Notes: generated by a model from the letters alone, not told the origin. Positions 8,910 through 19,099 are shown, numbered from the stretch's first letter. The stretch is 64,000 nt of DNA from Peptoniphilus equinus (GCF_027921445.1 NZ_CP115667.1:806001-870000); one strand, 5' to 3'. A program made the numbers and translations.

Positions 8910-11900
8910 TTATTTTTCATTCTTTGGGGTTTCTTTTAAAACATCTTCTTTAACTTCAGCTTTAGGCACTGCATTCGCTTCTTCGGATTCCACCAAAATC
9001 GTTTCTTGTTCATTCATGCGCACATAATTGTTATAACGATCTTTTGCGTTTTCTTCAGCGACTTCAAAGAGTTGTTCAGCGCGTTCAGGGAACTTCCGAG
9101 CCAGTGCTGTGTAGCGTACTTCGCCTTGAAGGAATTCTCTGTAAGATCCCTTAGGTGCTTTAGAGTCAAGAGTGAATGGGTTCTTACCTTCCTTCTTCAG
9201 ATCAGGATTGTAGCGATACAGGTGCCAGTAACCCGCTTCAACGGCAAGTTTTTCTTCTTGGATAGAACATCCCATACCTTTTTTGATCCCGTGAGATATA
9301 CATGGTGCATAAGCAATGATCAGAGAAGGTCCATCATAAGCTTCAGCTTCTTTAATTGTCTTGAATGCATGAGTTTTATCTGCGCCAAGTGCAATTTGTG
9401 CAACGTAAACATAACCGTAAGTTGCCGCCATTAAACCGAGATCTTTCTTGCGAGTTGTCTTACCTGCCGCTGCAAATTGTGCAGTTGCACCGGTTGGGGT
9501 TGACTTGGATGCTTGACCGCCGGTGTTGGAATAGATTTCAGTATCAACAACCAGGACATTGATATTTTCACCACTGGCAAGTACGTGGTCCAATCCGCCG
9601 TAACCGATATCATACGCCCAGCCGTCACCGCCGATAATCCATTGAGACTTTTTGATAAGGAAGTTCTTTAAACTGTTCAAATCTTTGATAATAGTATCAG
9701 CTTTGTCGTCATTGTAGGTCTTCTTTAGCTGTTCAATAACTTTCACACTGGCAGCCTTAGAAGCTTTGTAGTCATTCATGTTTTCGATCCATGCATCAAA
9801 GGCGGCTGAAGCCTCTTGATCGACACCGGTTTCTTTAAATTGTTCCATGAGGCGTTTGATGCGATCGCGAGTTACAGTTTGGCTGACTGCCATACCATAG
9901 CCGTATTCCGCGTTATCTTCGAACAGTGAATTTGCCCAAGAAGGACCGTTGCCATCAGCATTGGTACAATATGGGGTTGACGGTGCGGAACCGCCCCAGA
10001 TCGACGTACATCCTGTTGCATTAGCGATACTCATGCGATCACCGAAGAGTTGGGTTACCAGCTTAACATATGGTGTTTCACCACAACCTGCACATGCTCC
10101 GGAGAATTCAAGGTACGGTTGATAGAATTGAGAGTTTTTAAAGTTGGTCAGTTCAAACTCATCTTCTTTAGACACAACTTTATCTACAGCATAATCCCAA
10201 TTTTCAGATTGAGCTTCGTAGACATCCTCAAATGGTGTCATAACAAGCGCTTTTTCTTTGGCAGGGCATACTTGAGCACAATTGCCGCAACCTGTACAGT
10301 CAAGTGAAGATACTTGGATGCGGTATTGATATTTATTAGCTCCCGGACCCTTGCCTTCTAAGGTTTCAAAGGTATCAGGAGCACCGTTCTTTTCACTCTC
10401 ATTTAACAAGAATGGACGAATGGCTGCGTGAGGGCAAACTAAAGAACATTGATTACATTGAATACAATTTTCTTTCTTCCAGAAAGGAATATTAACAGCG
10501 ATACCGCGTTTCTCATAGCGTGCAGTGCCATTAGGGAAAGAACCGTCTTCCATGCCGACGAACGTAGAAACAGGAAGATTATTACCTTCTTGGCGATTCA
10601 TTGGAACTAAAATGTTGTTGATGAAGTCCGGAGCGCCGTCGATAGTATGCTTTGCATCGTCTGTTGCGTTGGCCCATTCTGCCGGGACATTCACTCTTTC
10701 GAGGGCATTGATACCTTGATCAATAGCACCGTAGTTCATTTTAACGATGTCGTCCCCTTTGTGGCCGTAATCAGCTACAACGGCTTTTTTAAGAAGATCG
10801 GTAGCTTCTTCTACAGGGAGTACTTCAGACAGTTTAAAAAATGCAGATTGCATAACCATGTTGGTGCGTCCGCCGAGACCAAGTTCTGCGGCAATCTTGG
10901 TAGCATTAATGGTATAGAATGCAATGTCATCTTCAGCAATTTTACGTTTCATAGAAGCCGGAAGATGTTCTTCAAGTTCTTCATGGGACCATACGGTATT
11001 AAGCAGGAAGGTACCGCCTTTACGCAGACCTTTGAGCAAATTGTATTGGTGTACGTAAGATTGTTTTGAACAAGAGATAAAGTCGGATTCAGAGAGTAAA
11101 TAGGTAGAGGTAATACGTTCATGTCCGAATCTCAAGTGAGACATGGTAACTCCACCACTCTTCTTTGAATCATAGTCAAAGTAACCTTGAGCATACATAT
11201 CGGTATTATCACCAATAATTTTAATGGCACTCTTGTTAGCTCCTACCGTACCGTCGGATCCGAATCCCCAGAACTTGCAGCGAATAGTACCTTTAGGTTC
11301 AGTGGAAACGGAGGTTTCAATTGGAAGAGATAATTTTGTTACGTCATCTTCAATGCCGATGGTGAAGTTGTGACGAGGTTGTTCTGCTTCTAAGTGTTTG
11401 TAGACTGCAAAAATTTGTGCAGGGTTGGTATCTTTTGAACCTAAACCATAACGACCACCAACGATAACTGGTGCATCGGCTTCATCATAGAAGATATCGC
11501 GAACGTCCAGGTACAACGGTTCCCCGTGAGCACCTTTTTCTTTAGTGCGATCTAAAACTGCAACTTTCTTAACAGTCTTAGGCATAGCAGCTAAGAAATG
11601 TTCTTTGGAGAATGGACGATAGAGGTGAACTTTAAGCAGACCGACTTTCTCGCCTTTCTCATTTAAGTAATCGACAACTTCTTCAATCGTTTCCGTCACA
11701 GAACCCATAGCTACGATAACTCGTTCTGCTTGATCGTCCCCATAGTAATTGAAGAGATGGTATTCTCTGCCGGTAAGTTCAGAAATTTGATTCATGTAAT
11801 TTTCTGTGACGCCGACAATATCATCATAAAATCTGTTCGATGCTTCCACTTCCTGGAAGTAAATATCTGGATTTTGTGCCGTGCCTCGAACAGCCGGATT

Positions 11901-12533
11901 AGCCGGATGCAGTGCACGTTGTTTGAATTCACGGACAGCATCATAATCAACAAGCTTAGCTAAATCATCATAGTCCAGCACTTCAATCTTTTGAACTTCG
12001 TGGCTGGTTCTAAATCCGTCGAAGAAGTGAGTAAATGGGACACGACCTTTAATTGCACTCAGATGAGCTACAGCAGCTAAATCCATAGCTTCTTGGACGG
12101 AACCGGAAGCAAGCATAGCAAATCCGGAGGCACGAGATGCCATAACGTCTTGATGATCCCCGAAAATGGATAATGCATGAGATGCCAATGCACGTGCAGC
12201 CACGTGAAATACCCCCGGCAACAATTCCCCTGCAATCTTATACATATTAGGAATCATAAGTAACAAACCTTGTGAAGCGGTATAAGTACTAGTTAATGAA
12301 CCTGCTTGGAGCGAACCATGTACAGCTCCTGCAGCGCCTGCTTCAGATTGAAGTTCCTTGACTAAGACTTCCTGTCCGAAGATATTTTTTCTTCCTTCAG
12401 CAGCCCATGCATCCACGTGTTCAGCCATTGGTGAAGACGGCGTAATTGGGAAAATACATGAAACTTCTGAAAAAGCATAAGCGATATGGGCGGCTGCTTC
12501 ATTACCGTCCATCGTTTTAAAATGTTTTGTCAT
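8910..12533 (-). CDS. nifJ: Pyruvate:ferredoxin (flavodoxin) oxidoreductase
   Basis: 1207 aa, the full single-chain PFOR. Domains run from an N-terminal pyruvate-binding region (CIFPITPSSPMAEHVD), through a central two-cluster ferredoxin domain (CIQCNQCSLVCPHAAIRP and CTGCGNCAQVCP), to a thiamine-pyrophosphate domain (GDGWAYDIGYGGLDHVL, TEIYSNTGGQASKSTPTGA). Cysteines of the proximal cluster are in CAGCGETPYVKL. It oxidises pyruvate to acetyl-CoA and CO2 and reduces ferredoxin, the central step of anaerobic energy metabolism. The last about 25 residues are an acidic/lysine tail. Monocistronic, with its own promoter and terminator. Confidence 0.98.
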   Translation of the reverse strand: MTKHFKTMDGNEAAAHIAYAFSEVSCIFPITPSSPMAEHVDAWAAEGRKNIFGQEVLVKELQSEAGAAGAVHGSLQAGSLTSTYTASQGLLLMIPNMYKIAGELLPGVFHVAARALASHALSIFGDHQDVMASRASGFAMLASGSVQEAMDLAAVAHLSAIKGRVPFTHFFDGFRTSHEVQKIEVLDYDDLAKLVDYDAVREFKQRALHPANPAVRGTAQNPDIYFQEVEASNRFYDDIVGVTENYMNQISELTGREYHLFNYYGDDQAERVIVAMGSVTETIEEVVDYLNEKGEKVGLLKVHLYRPFSKEHFLAAMPKTVKKVAVLDRTKEKGAHGEPLYLDVRDIFYDEADAPVIVGGRYGLGSKDTNPAQIFAVYKHLEAEQPRHNFTIGIEDDVTKLSLPIETSVSTEPKGTIRCKFWGFGSDGTVGANKSAIKIIGDNTDMYAQGYFDYDSKKSGGVTMSHLRFGHERITSTYLLSESDFISCSKQSYVHQYNLLKGLRKGGTFLLNTVWSHEELEEHLPASMKRKIAEDDIAFYTINATKIAAELGLGGRTNMVMQSAFFKLSEVLPVEEATDLLKKAVVADYGHKGDDIVKMNYGAIDQGINALERVNVPAEWANATDDAKHTIDGAPDFINNILVPMNRQEGNNLPVSTFVGMEDGSFPNGTARYEKRGIAVNIPFWKKENCIQCNQCSLVCPHAAIRPFLLNESEKNGAPDTFETLEGKGPGANKYQYRIQVSSLDCTGCGNCAQVCPAKEKALVMTPFEDVYEAQSENWDYAVDKVVSKEDEFELTNFKNSQFYQPYLEFSGACAGCGETPYVKLVTQLFGDRMSIANATGCTSIWGGSAPSTPYCTNADGNGPSWANSLFEDNAEYGYGMAVSQTVTRDRIKRLMEQFKETGVDQEASAAFDAWIENMNDYKASKAASVKVIEQLKKTYNDDKADTIIKDLNSLKNFLIKKSQWIIGGDGWAYDIGYGGLDHVLASGENINVLVVDTEIYSNTGGQASKSTPTGATAQFAAAGKTTRKKDLGLMAATYGYVYVAQIALGADKTHAFKTIKEAEAYDGPSLIIAYAPCISHGIKKGMGCSIQEEKLAVEAGYWHLYRYNPDLKKEGKNPFTLDSKAPKGSYREFLQGEVRYTALARKFPERAEQLFEVAEENAKDRYNNYVRMNEQETILVESEEANAVPKAEVKEDVLKETPKNEK

Positions 12534-12571
12534 TTTAACCCCCTAGTTATTTATGTGTTTCTTGCTATTTC

Positions 12572-12600
12572 ATTATAGAGCTTAAAAAAAATAATTTCAA
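12572..12600 (-). promoter_or_regulatory. Strong sigma-A promoter of nifJ
   Basis: Minus strand TTGAAA (12600-12595), 17-bp spacer, TATAAT (12577-12572). It lies about 40 bp upstream of the nifJ ATG, followed by the G-rich ribosome binding site AGGGGG. Strength fits an abundant metabolic enzyme. Confidence 0.8.
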
Positions 12601-12670
12601 CGAATCTGAAGTTTTTAATCCCCAAAACGTGTATTTTACTTGTTTTTGGAGCTCGTTCCAGAATGTGGAA

Positions 12671-13585
12671 TCAATATCTCCGCCCTAAAATTCGCTTATT
12701 TAATTCTTCCGCTGGATTATAACCCTGCTCTTTCTGTTTGAAGTTTTTGGTCGCAGTCTCGATAATCAGCGCAGAATTTCGCCCCGGTTTAACAGGTATA
12801 TTATACTTCACCAATTGCTTGCCTAAAATTTCCTCATAGACATTGTCAATGCCCAGTCGATCGTATTCCGCATTGTCATCCCAGCTTTCCAAATTGATGA
12901 CCATTTCAATATTTTTTTGATCCATAACAAAACCAATACCGAAAATCTTTTCCACATCAATAATGCCCACGCCGCGAATTTCCATAAAGTGTTTAGTAAT
13001 ATATGGCGACTTACCAATCAAACGATCATCAATACGCTTGATAATGACTGAATCGTCTGATATCAGTTTCGAGCCCTTGGAAATAAGATCCAGTGCCGTT
13101 TCACTTTTCCCCACCCCGCTGGAACCTTTTATTAACACCCCGACGCCGAAGACATCCAGTAACACGCCGTGAACACGAATAGTAGGCGCCAGTTCCACCT
13201 CGAGATAATTTTGATAGCGCAATGTAAATTTGGAAAAGTTTTCTTCGGTACGCAGCAGCGTCACGTCCAGCTCTTCTGCAAGTTCAATAAATTCATCATG
13301 TATAAATCGGTTGCGCAAAAAGATAATAGCCGGGATATGAGTTTCAAAGAGACGTTTAATACAGTTGTAGCGGGCATCATGATCCATCTCACTGAGAAAA
13401 TGCCACTCTTGTTCCCCTATAATCTGGATTCTTTTGTTATCAAAAGAGCGAAAGTAACCGGTCAATTGCAGACCTGGTCTATTAAGATCCATACTTTCAA
13501 TATAAGTGGATTTAAAATTTTTGGATTCATGCAGAATAGTTATGTTCAATTCACGTACGATCCTGCTTAATGCAATTTTATCCAT
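12671..13585 (-). CDS. hprK: HPr kinase/phosphorylase
   Basis: 304 aa. The Walker A motif GSSGVGKSETAL (near residue 155) and the HPrK signature EIRGVGIIDVEKIFG are both present, with an N-terminal DRTGG-like domain. It phosphorylates HPr on serine in response to glycolytic intermediates, controlling catabolite repression and sugar uptake through CcpA. It overlaps uvrC by 8 nt and ends the spoVG-pepP-uvrC-hprK gene string. No obvious intrinsic terminator follows. Confidence 0.96.
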   Translation of the reverse strand: MDKIALSRIVRELNITILHESKNFKSTYIESMDLNRPGLQLTGYFRSFDNKRIQIIGEQEWHFLSEMDHDARYNCIKRLFETHIPAIIFLRNRFIHDEFIELAEELDVTLLRTEENFSKFTLRYQNYLEVELAPTIRVHGVLLDVFGVGVLIKGSSGVGKSETALDLISKGSKLISDDSVIIKRIDDRLIGKSPYITKHFMEIRGVGIIDVEKIFGIGFVMDQKNIEMVINLESWDDNAEYDRLGIDNVYEEILGKQLVKYNIPVKPGRNSALIIETATKNFKQKEQGYNPAEELNKRILGRRY

Positions 13586-15443
13586 GAGGGTTATCCTTTC
13601 TGTGAAAGTAATTATACACTGACTCGGCGGCTTTATGATTCATCCCCGGCACATTGGCAAGAGAATTCACATCCGCTGTTTTTATTTTGGACATGGATTT
13701 AAAGTGACTCATTAAAGCTTGGCGACGTTTTATACCAATGCCTGCAATGAGATCCAGTTCTGATTTAAATGAGGCACTTTCCCGAAGTTTTCTATGATAG
13801 TTAATGGCGAAACGATGAGCTTCTTCCTGAATTTTATAGATCATTTGATAGGCATTGGATGTCATTTTAAAAGTAAACTCTTCATTATTGTAAATGATGC
13901 CGCGAGTAGTGTGAAAATCATCCTTGACTAAACCGGCCACTTCAATATTTAACCCGAGGTCTTTTAATACTTTTAATGCTACATTCACTTGCCCTTTGCC
14001 ACCATCCATAAGGATAAGATCAGGAAATTTCGAAAAAGCTGTCTGCTCGGCGGTATGTTTTTCCATCAAACCTCTGCTAAAACGGCGGTGCAACACTTCT
14101 TCCATAGATCCGTAGTCATCAGCCCCTTGGACGGTCTTAATTTTAAATTTACGATAGTCACTTTTTTTGGCAACACCTTCTTCAAAAACTACCATACTAC
14201 CAACGGAGTTAATGCCGTAGGTGTTAGAAATATCAAAGGCCTCAATACGGCTTGGGAAAATGGACAGCCTCAATGTATCTTGTAAATCTTTTAAAGCGTC
14301 CTTATTTTTATTTTGTTTTTTCGCATATTTATCCGCATACTTATTGATGTTTTCAATGGCATTTTTCTTTACCATTTTTACAAGTGCCAATTTATCGCCC
14401 CGTTGAGGGACCGTGATCGTAACCGGCCCGCCACGTTGTGCAGCAAGATACGCTTCCAAAATCGTTTTATCTTCAGGCGTCGATTCTACAATCAGCTCTT
14501 TTGGAATAAACGTTGCTGCGCCATAAAATTGTCGCAGGAAGGCATTGAGAATTTTTTCATTGTGGTTGGTAAAGTAATCCTTCATAAAATAATGTTCTCG
14601 CCCGATTATTTTTCCTTCTCTTATAAAAAAGACCTCCACAAGAACATCATCGATACCTCGAGCTAAAGCAATCACATCTTGATTCTCACTCAAATCATTG
14701 GACGAGATAATTTGCTTTTCCTTAAGAATTTTTAAAGATGCCATATCGTCCCGATAACGCGCGGCCATTTCAAAGTCTAAACGCGCGGCACTTTCTTGCA
14801 TTTTTATGGCCAAATCATCAAAAAGTGAATCATCTTTACCGTCTAACAAATTTTCGATGGCACTGACCATGGTCATATAGTCACGATGATTCACCTCTCC
14901 TGTGCAAGGACCCACACAATGTCCTATAAAATAGTTGAGACAAGGACGATACTTCCCCACATCTCGCGGCAGAACCAAACTACAGGTTCTCAAGGGGAAC
15001 AGTCGCATAAAAATATCAATGGCGTTATTTACTGCCGTAACATCAGGATAGGGGCCATAGTACTTAGCCCCATCCTTTAAAATTTTTCGCGTTTTAATCA
15101 CTCTAGGAAAAGTTTCCCGAGTTATTTTAATATATGGGTACTGCTTATCATCTCTCAGCAAAATATTATATTTCGGCAGATTATCCTTAATCAAATTACT
15201 TTCCAAAATCAAAGATTCTAACTCATTTTTGACGATAATATACTCGAAATCCGCAATATGAGAGACCATGGCGGCAACTTTGCGATTGTTTTTGCCATAA
15301 CTTCCAAAATATTGGCTCACACGTTTTTTCAGATTCTTTGCCTTCCCCACATAGATAATTTCATCAGTGGCGCTACGCATAATATAGACGCCGGGATCGT
15401 TAGGCAAATTCTTAAGGCGTGTTTCAATATCAGGTATGCTCAT
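13578..15443 (-). CDS. uvrC: Excinuclease ABC subunit C
   Basis: 621 aa, full length. An N-terminal GIY-YIG nuclease domain (PGVYIMR and IIYVGKAKNLKKR), a UVR motif (about residues 205-240), the C-terminal RNase H-like nuclease (AFDISNTYGINSVGSMVVF) and terminal helix-hairpin-helix motifs (LIAGIGIKRRQALM, LANVPGMNHKAAESV) are all visible. It makes the dual incisions in nucleotide excision repair with UvrAB, which are not in this window. It overlaps pepP by 4 nt and hprK by 8 nt. Confidence 0.98.
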   Translation of the reverse strand: MSIPDIETRLKNLPNDPGVYIMRSATDEIIYVGKAKNLKKRVSQYFGSYGKNNRKVAAMVSHIADFEYIIVKNELESLILESNLIKDNLPKYNILLRDDKQYPYIKITRETFPRVIKTRKILKDGAKYYGPYPDVTAVNNAIDIFMRLFPLRTCSLVLPRDVGKYRPCLNYFIGHCVGPCTGEVNHRDYMTMVSAIENLLDGKDDSLFDDLAIKMQESAARLDFEMAARYRDDMASLKILKEKQIISSNDLSENQDVIALARGIDDVLVEVFFIREGKIIGREHYFMKDYFTNHNEKILNAFLRQFYGAATFIPKELIVESTPEDKTILEAYLAAQRGGPVTITVPQRGDKLALVKMVKKNAIENINKYADKYAKKQNKNKDALKDLQDTLRLSIFPSRIEAFDISNTYGINSVGSMVVFEEGVAKKSDYRKFKIKTVQGADDYGSMEEVLHRRFSRGLMEKHTAEQTAFSKFPDLILMDGGKGQVNVALKVLKDLGLNIEVAGLVKDDFHTTRGIIYNNEEFTFKMTSNAYQMIYKIQEEAHRFAINYHRKLRESASFKSELDLIAGIGIKRRQALMSHFKSMSKIKTADVNSLANVPGMNHKAAESVYNYFHRKDNPHG

Positions 15444-17173
15444 TGCCGCTCCAAGGGTTTTGTTGCGTCATAAAGCCACGTACGCACCTTGTCGGAAACC
15501 AGTGGACTGATCTTGTCATATACTTCATGATGATAACTATTCAATGTCTCCAGTTCTTTATCTGTCAGCAGACTCACATCAATAGCATCTACATCATAAG
15601 GCACAAAAGTCAGATTTTCGAAACCATAGAATGTACCATAATCACTGGTACCATGTTCTACAACGGTCATGAGATTTTCTGTACGAATACCGTGTCGACC
15701 GTCCTTGTAAATCCCTGGCTCGTTGGACAGTACCATGCCTGGCTCCAAGACCATATCATTTTTTTGGTTGAGATTCGGAGGTGTCTCATGTACACCGAGC
15801 ATGTATCCTACACCATGACCTGTCCCGCATCGATACTCTTCCATAATTTGCCACACGACACTCCTGGCAATGCCATCAATGGTCTTTGATGTCGTCCCCT
15901 TAGGAAACACGGCATTCATTAGGTTGAAGTGGGATTTCAATACATAAGTAAAATGGTATTTTTCCTCCTCTGTGAGAGGACCCATAGCAAAAGTTCTCGT
16001 GATATCTGTAGTTCCGTCCATATATTGACCGCCGGAATCTACAAGGAGAAAGCCTTTTTTCTCAACAGGTGCTGCTGTTTTTTCATCTGCTTTATAGTGC
16101 ATCATGCTGCCATGAGGTCCGTAGGCACTGATTGTTTCGAAACTTAAATCATAGTACTTAGGGTCTGTCGCGCGAAGCTTATCCAAGCGCTCTGACAGTG
16201 TCCACTCCGTTTCACCTTCCATAGCTTGAGTCTTAAGATAGTACATGAACTCAGTGACATAGGCTCCATCTCGAAGATGGGACGCCTTCATATGGGACAG
16301 CTCATTCTGATTTTTAATACACTTCATCATGCCGACAATATTTGTGTGATCTACCACACTGTTGTGTGCTTCAATCAATTGATAAAGCCTGGTATTTACA
16401 TGATCGGCAAGAACAAAACGTTCTTCGGAAATCTGTTCCAATACCTCAAAAATACTTTCGTAAGGAAGAATGGTAAAATTTTCTTCCAGTTCGGATCTGA
16501 AATCTCGGATTTTATCACTATCAATAAAAAGCATACTCTCATCAGAGGTTAAAAGCACATAGGCAAAAGTCACCGGTACACGTGAAATATCCCCGCCTCG
16601 AGAATTGGTCAGATAACTGATATCTTCAAGGGAGCTGATCAAAAGGGCGGTAGCTCCCAGGGAGGTCATCTTAGATCTAACTTGGGTCAATTTTTCAGCA
16701 CTTGTAACCACACTATACTCTTTATGAGAGAACGATGTGGTCTTTGGCAATGCTCGATCCGTCCATAGCGTTTTAAACAGGTCAATATCCACAAAAGTAC
16801 TGTCTAAACCTTTTGTCAACTCCTTGTATTGACTGATTGGCATATAGAGCGCGTTAAAGCCAATCCGCGCAGCCTTAAGGCTGTCCAAATATTCTTTAAC
16901 TGTAGGATAGCCTTCGACGGCAATTTTTTGAAGTTGAAATCCGGTATTTTGAATTTCACGCTCCGCCTGTTCAAAATAACGCCCATCGGCCCAAAGATAA
17001 GCTTCGTCCTGTGTCACAACCGCTGTACCTTGCGAGCCTGAAAAACCTGTTAAGTATGCCCGTTCTTTGTAGTACTCAGCTAAGTATTCACTGTTGTGAG
17101 GGTCTGATGTCACTACAATATAGGCATCTAAGTTGTGCGCCGTCATTAATTGTCTTAATTCATCTAAAACCAT
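15440..17173 (-). CDS. pepP: Xaa-Pro aminopeptidase (M24 family, long form)
   Basis: 577 aa. Two creatinase-like N-terminal domains precede the pita-bread M24 domain. Metal ligands are visible: two aspartates in VDSGGQYMDGTTDITRTF, histidine in GTGHGVGYMLGVHE, and glutamates in LSNEPGIY and GIRTENL. It removes N-terminal residues before proline, giving access to peptide amino acids. The length and C-terminal extension match the eukaryote-like aminopeptidase P form. Its ribosome binding site GAGGTG begins only about 10 nt after the spoVG terminator, so expression may depend on read-through. Confidence 0.93.
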   Translation of the reverse strand: MVLDELRQLMTAHNLDAYIVVTSDPHNSEYLAEYYKERAYLTGFSGSQGTAVVTQDEAYLWADGRYFEQAEREIQNTGFQLQKIAVEGYPTVKEYLDSLKAARIGFNALYMPISQYKELTKGLDSTFVDIDLFKTLWTDRALPKTTSFSHKEYSVVTSAEKLTQVRSKMTSLGATALLISSLEDISYLTNSRGGDISRVPVTFAYVLLTSDESMLFIDSDKIRDFRSELEENFTILPYESIFEVLEQISEERFVLADHVNTRLYQLIEAHNSVVDHTNIVGMMKCIKNQNELSHMKASHLRDGAYVTEFMYYLKTQAMEGETEWTLSERLDKLRATDPKYYDLSFETISAYGPHGSMMHYKADEKTAAPVEKKGFLLVDSGGQYMDGTTDITRTFAMGPLTEEEKYHFTYVLKSHFNLMNAVFPKGTTSKTIDGIARSVVWQIMEEYRCGTGHGVGYMLGVHETPPNLNQKNDMVLEPGMVLSNEPGIYKDGRHGIRTENLMTVVEHGTSDYGTFYGFENLTFVPYDVDAIDVSLLTDKELETLNSYHHEVYDKISPLVSDKVRTWLYDATKPLERQ

Positions 17174-17190
17174 AATTCACCTCATTCATA

Positions 17191-17214
17191 TAAAAATAGA
17201 GCCACGAGGCTCTA
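17191..17214 (-). terminator. Intrinsic terminator after spoVG
   Basis: TAGAGCC/GGCTCTA stem with a 4-nt loop, followed by TTTTTATA on the minus strand. It lies between spoVG and the closely following pepP. Confidence 0.8.
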
Positions 17215-17224
17215 CTGGTCTACA

Positions 17225-17503
17225 CTAGATGGGTTCATCGTCGTGTTGTGATAATACGTCGTCATAGGCTGCAAAGACTGCATCTTCAAGTGCTTTTCGC
17301 GTCGATGCATTGATAGGGTGAGCGACATCTTTATATTCCCCATTAGGAAGCTTTCGAGATGGCATTGCCATAAACAAGGAATTTGCTCCTTCGATTATTT
17401 TGATGTCATGAATGGCAATTTGATCGTCAAAGGTCACCGATACAACAGCTTTCATCTTCGAAGGATCAGGTAACAGTTTTATGCGTACATCGGTAATATT
17501 CAT
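17225..17503 (-). CDS. spoVG: SpoVG-family regulatory protein
   Basis: 92 aa, typical length. MNITDVRIKLL, the central VSVTFDDQIAIHDIKIIEG and the basic MPSRKLPNGEYKDVAHPI motif are hallmarks. SpoVG proteins bind DNA and RNA and modulate septation, envelope and virulence genes; the protein is also present in non-sporulating Firmicutes, so it does not imply sporulation. Ribosome binding site GAGGTG lies 6 nt before the ATG. Confidence 0.96.
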   Translation of the reverse strand: MNITDVRIKLLPDPSKMKAVVSVTFDDQIAIHDIKIIEGANSLFMAMPSRKLPNGEYKDVAHPINASTRKALEDAVFAAYDDVLSQHDDEPI

Positions 17504-17529
17504 TCATTTCACCTCGTATTCATGACTTC

Positions 17530-17558
17530 ATTATACCCAAGGCGCTTTTAAAATACAA
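17530..17558 (-). promoter_or_regulatory. Sigma-A promoter of spoVG
   Basis: Minus strand TTGTAT (17558-17553), 17-bp spacer, TATAAT (17535-17530). It shares a 118-bp divergent intergenic region with murC. For murC only a TATAAA at 17593-17598 without a good -35 is seen. Confidence 0.7.
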
Positions 17559-17621
17559 ATTCAATTCATTCTTTATTTCTTTTAAAATATGCTATAAAAT
17601 GAAACCAATTAGGGGGAATAT

Positions 17622-19013
17622 ATGAACAACTTCAATATAGATGAACACAATTACCATCACATTCATTTCATTGGAATTGGTGGTATTAGTATGAGCGCTA
17701 TCGCTGAGATCTTATTATCCATGGGTTACAAAGTCTCGGGATCCGACCGAGCTTCATCGGACATCACACACCGGTTGGAACATCTCGGCGCAACCATTTA
17801 CTATGCCCACAGTGCCGATAATCTTAACGACGCTGATTTGGTGATCTATACCGATGCCATAAGTTTGGACAATCCTGAGCTTCAAGGTGCCGTGGATCAG
17901 AAGCTAGACCTAGTGGATCGTGCCACCTTTCTGGGTCAACTCATGCAAAATTACACACAATCCATCGGTGTGAGTGGGACGCATGGTAAAACCTCAACCA
18001 CATCCATGCTTAGCAACATCCTGATGAAGACTCAATTAGACCCAACCATTCTACTAGGCGGTCAATTAGACAATATCGGAGGCAATGTGCGCGTAGGTAA
18101 TCGCAAGCTTTTAGTAACTGAAGCATGTGAATATCGAGCCAATATTTTAAAGTACTTTCCTACCACCTCCATTATTTTAAACATCGATGAAGACCACTTG
18201 GACTACTTTGACAATATGGACCATATTATCGATACCTTTCGCGGCTTGGTAGATAATTTGGCGCCCTCGTCATTGCTTGTTGCCAATATTGATGACGAGA
18301 ATGTGGCAAACATTGTCAAAGATGCGCAATGTCGAGTTTGTACGATCTCGGTACATAAAAAAGCCGACTATACTGCACAAAATATCAATTTAACAGCCAA
18401 GGCCCCGTCTTACGAGCTTTATTACGGCGAGACCAAACTTGGGACTGTAGAACTTCAAGTGCTTGGTGAGCATAATGTCTACAATTCACTGGCTGCTGCA
18501 GCTGCCGCTTTGGAACTGGGTGTAGATGTCGACACAGTATTAAAAGGCCTTCATGAGTACGGCGGTGTGCATCGTCGTCTTGAGTATAAAGGCACATTCC
18601 ATGGCGCTGATATTGTCGATGACTATGCCCATCACCCGACAGAAATCAAGGCATCGATCAGTGCCTTGCGTTCTCAAACAAAGGGTAAACTCATTTGTGT
18701 GTTTCAACCCCACACATTCACCCGGACTAAAATACTCTTAGATGCGTTCAGTAAATCCTTCACCGGCTGCGATGAAATCATCATCACAGATATCTACGCC
18801 GCACGAGAAAAAGACTACGGCGACATTCACTCCAAGACATTGAGAGATGCTATTGTAACCAATGCCGACCCTGCTATCTACATGAAAGATTTTGATGACA
18901 TTGTTGAGTATGTAGCGCCAAAGCTCACAGAGGGCGATACGTTTGTCACGATGGGAGCCGGCGATGTGTATAAAATTGGGCGCATACTTCTACAGGAATC
19001 AACCATCGACTAA
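17622..19013 (+). CDS. murC: UDP-N-acetylmuramate--L-alanine ligase
   Basis: 463 aa. The N-terminal UDP-binding loop IHFIGIGGISMSAIAEILL, the ATP motif GVSGTHGKTSTTSML (near residue 115), the Mur-ligase signature NIDEDHLDYF and the late motif DDYAHHPTEIKA all match. It adds the first peptide-stem amino acid to peptidoglycan precursor in the cytoplasm. Ribosome binding site AGGGGGAAT precedes the ATG. It is transcribed alone and ends at a bidirectional terminator. Confidence 0.98.
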   Translation: MNNFNIDEHNYHHIHFIGIGGISMSAIAEILLSMGYKVSGSDRASSDITHRLEHLGATIYYAHSADNLNDADLVIYTDAISLDNPELQGAVDQKLDLVDRATFLGQLMQNYTQSIGVSGTHGKTSTTSMLSNILMKTQLDPTILLGGQLDNIGGNVRVGNRKLLVTEACEYRANILKYFPTTSIILNIDEDHLDYFDNMDHIIDTFRGLVDNLAPSSLLVANIDDENVANIVKDAQCRVCTISVHKKADYTAQNINLTAKAPSYELYYGETKLGTVELQVLGEHNVYNSLAAAAAALELGVDVDTVLKGLHEYGGVHRRLEYKGTFHGADIVDDYAHHPTEIKASISALRSQTKGKLICVFQPHTFTRTKILLDAFSKSFTGCDEIIITDIYAAREKDYGDIHSKTLRDAIVTNADPAIYMKDFDDIVEYVAPKLTEGDTFVTMGAGDVYKIGRILLQESTID

Positions 19014-19046
19014 AACTGAACCTCACATTGAACGTGGGTTTGCATG

Positions 19047-19085
19047 AAAAAGACTCTTTTGCAAGAAAACAAAAGAGTCTTTTTT
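19047..19085. terminator. Bidirectional terminator between murC and nrdB
   Basis: AGACTCTTTTG pairs with CAAAAGAGTCT (11 bp, 8-nt loop), with A-run before and T-run after, so it can stop transcription from both convergent genes. Confidence 0.87.
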
Positions 19086-19099
19086 ATACTCACTTCAAA

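Noticed and set aside
9006-11963. Plus-strand frames inside nifJ
   Set aside because: Shadow frames of a fully conserved 1207-aa gene; no ribosome binding sites or family resemblance.
12653-12672. Terminator after hprK
   Set aside because: TTCCA/TGGAA stem is only 5 bp and is not followed by a T-run.
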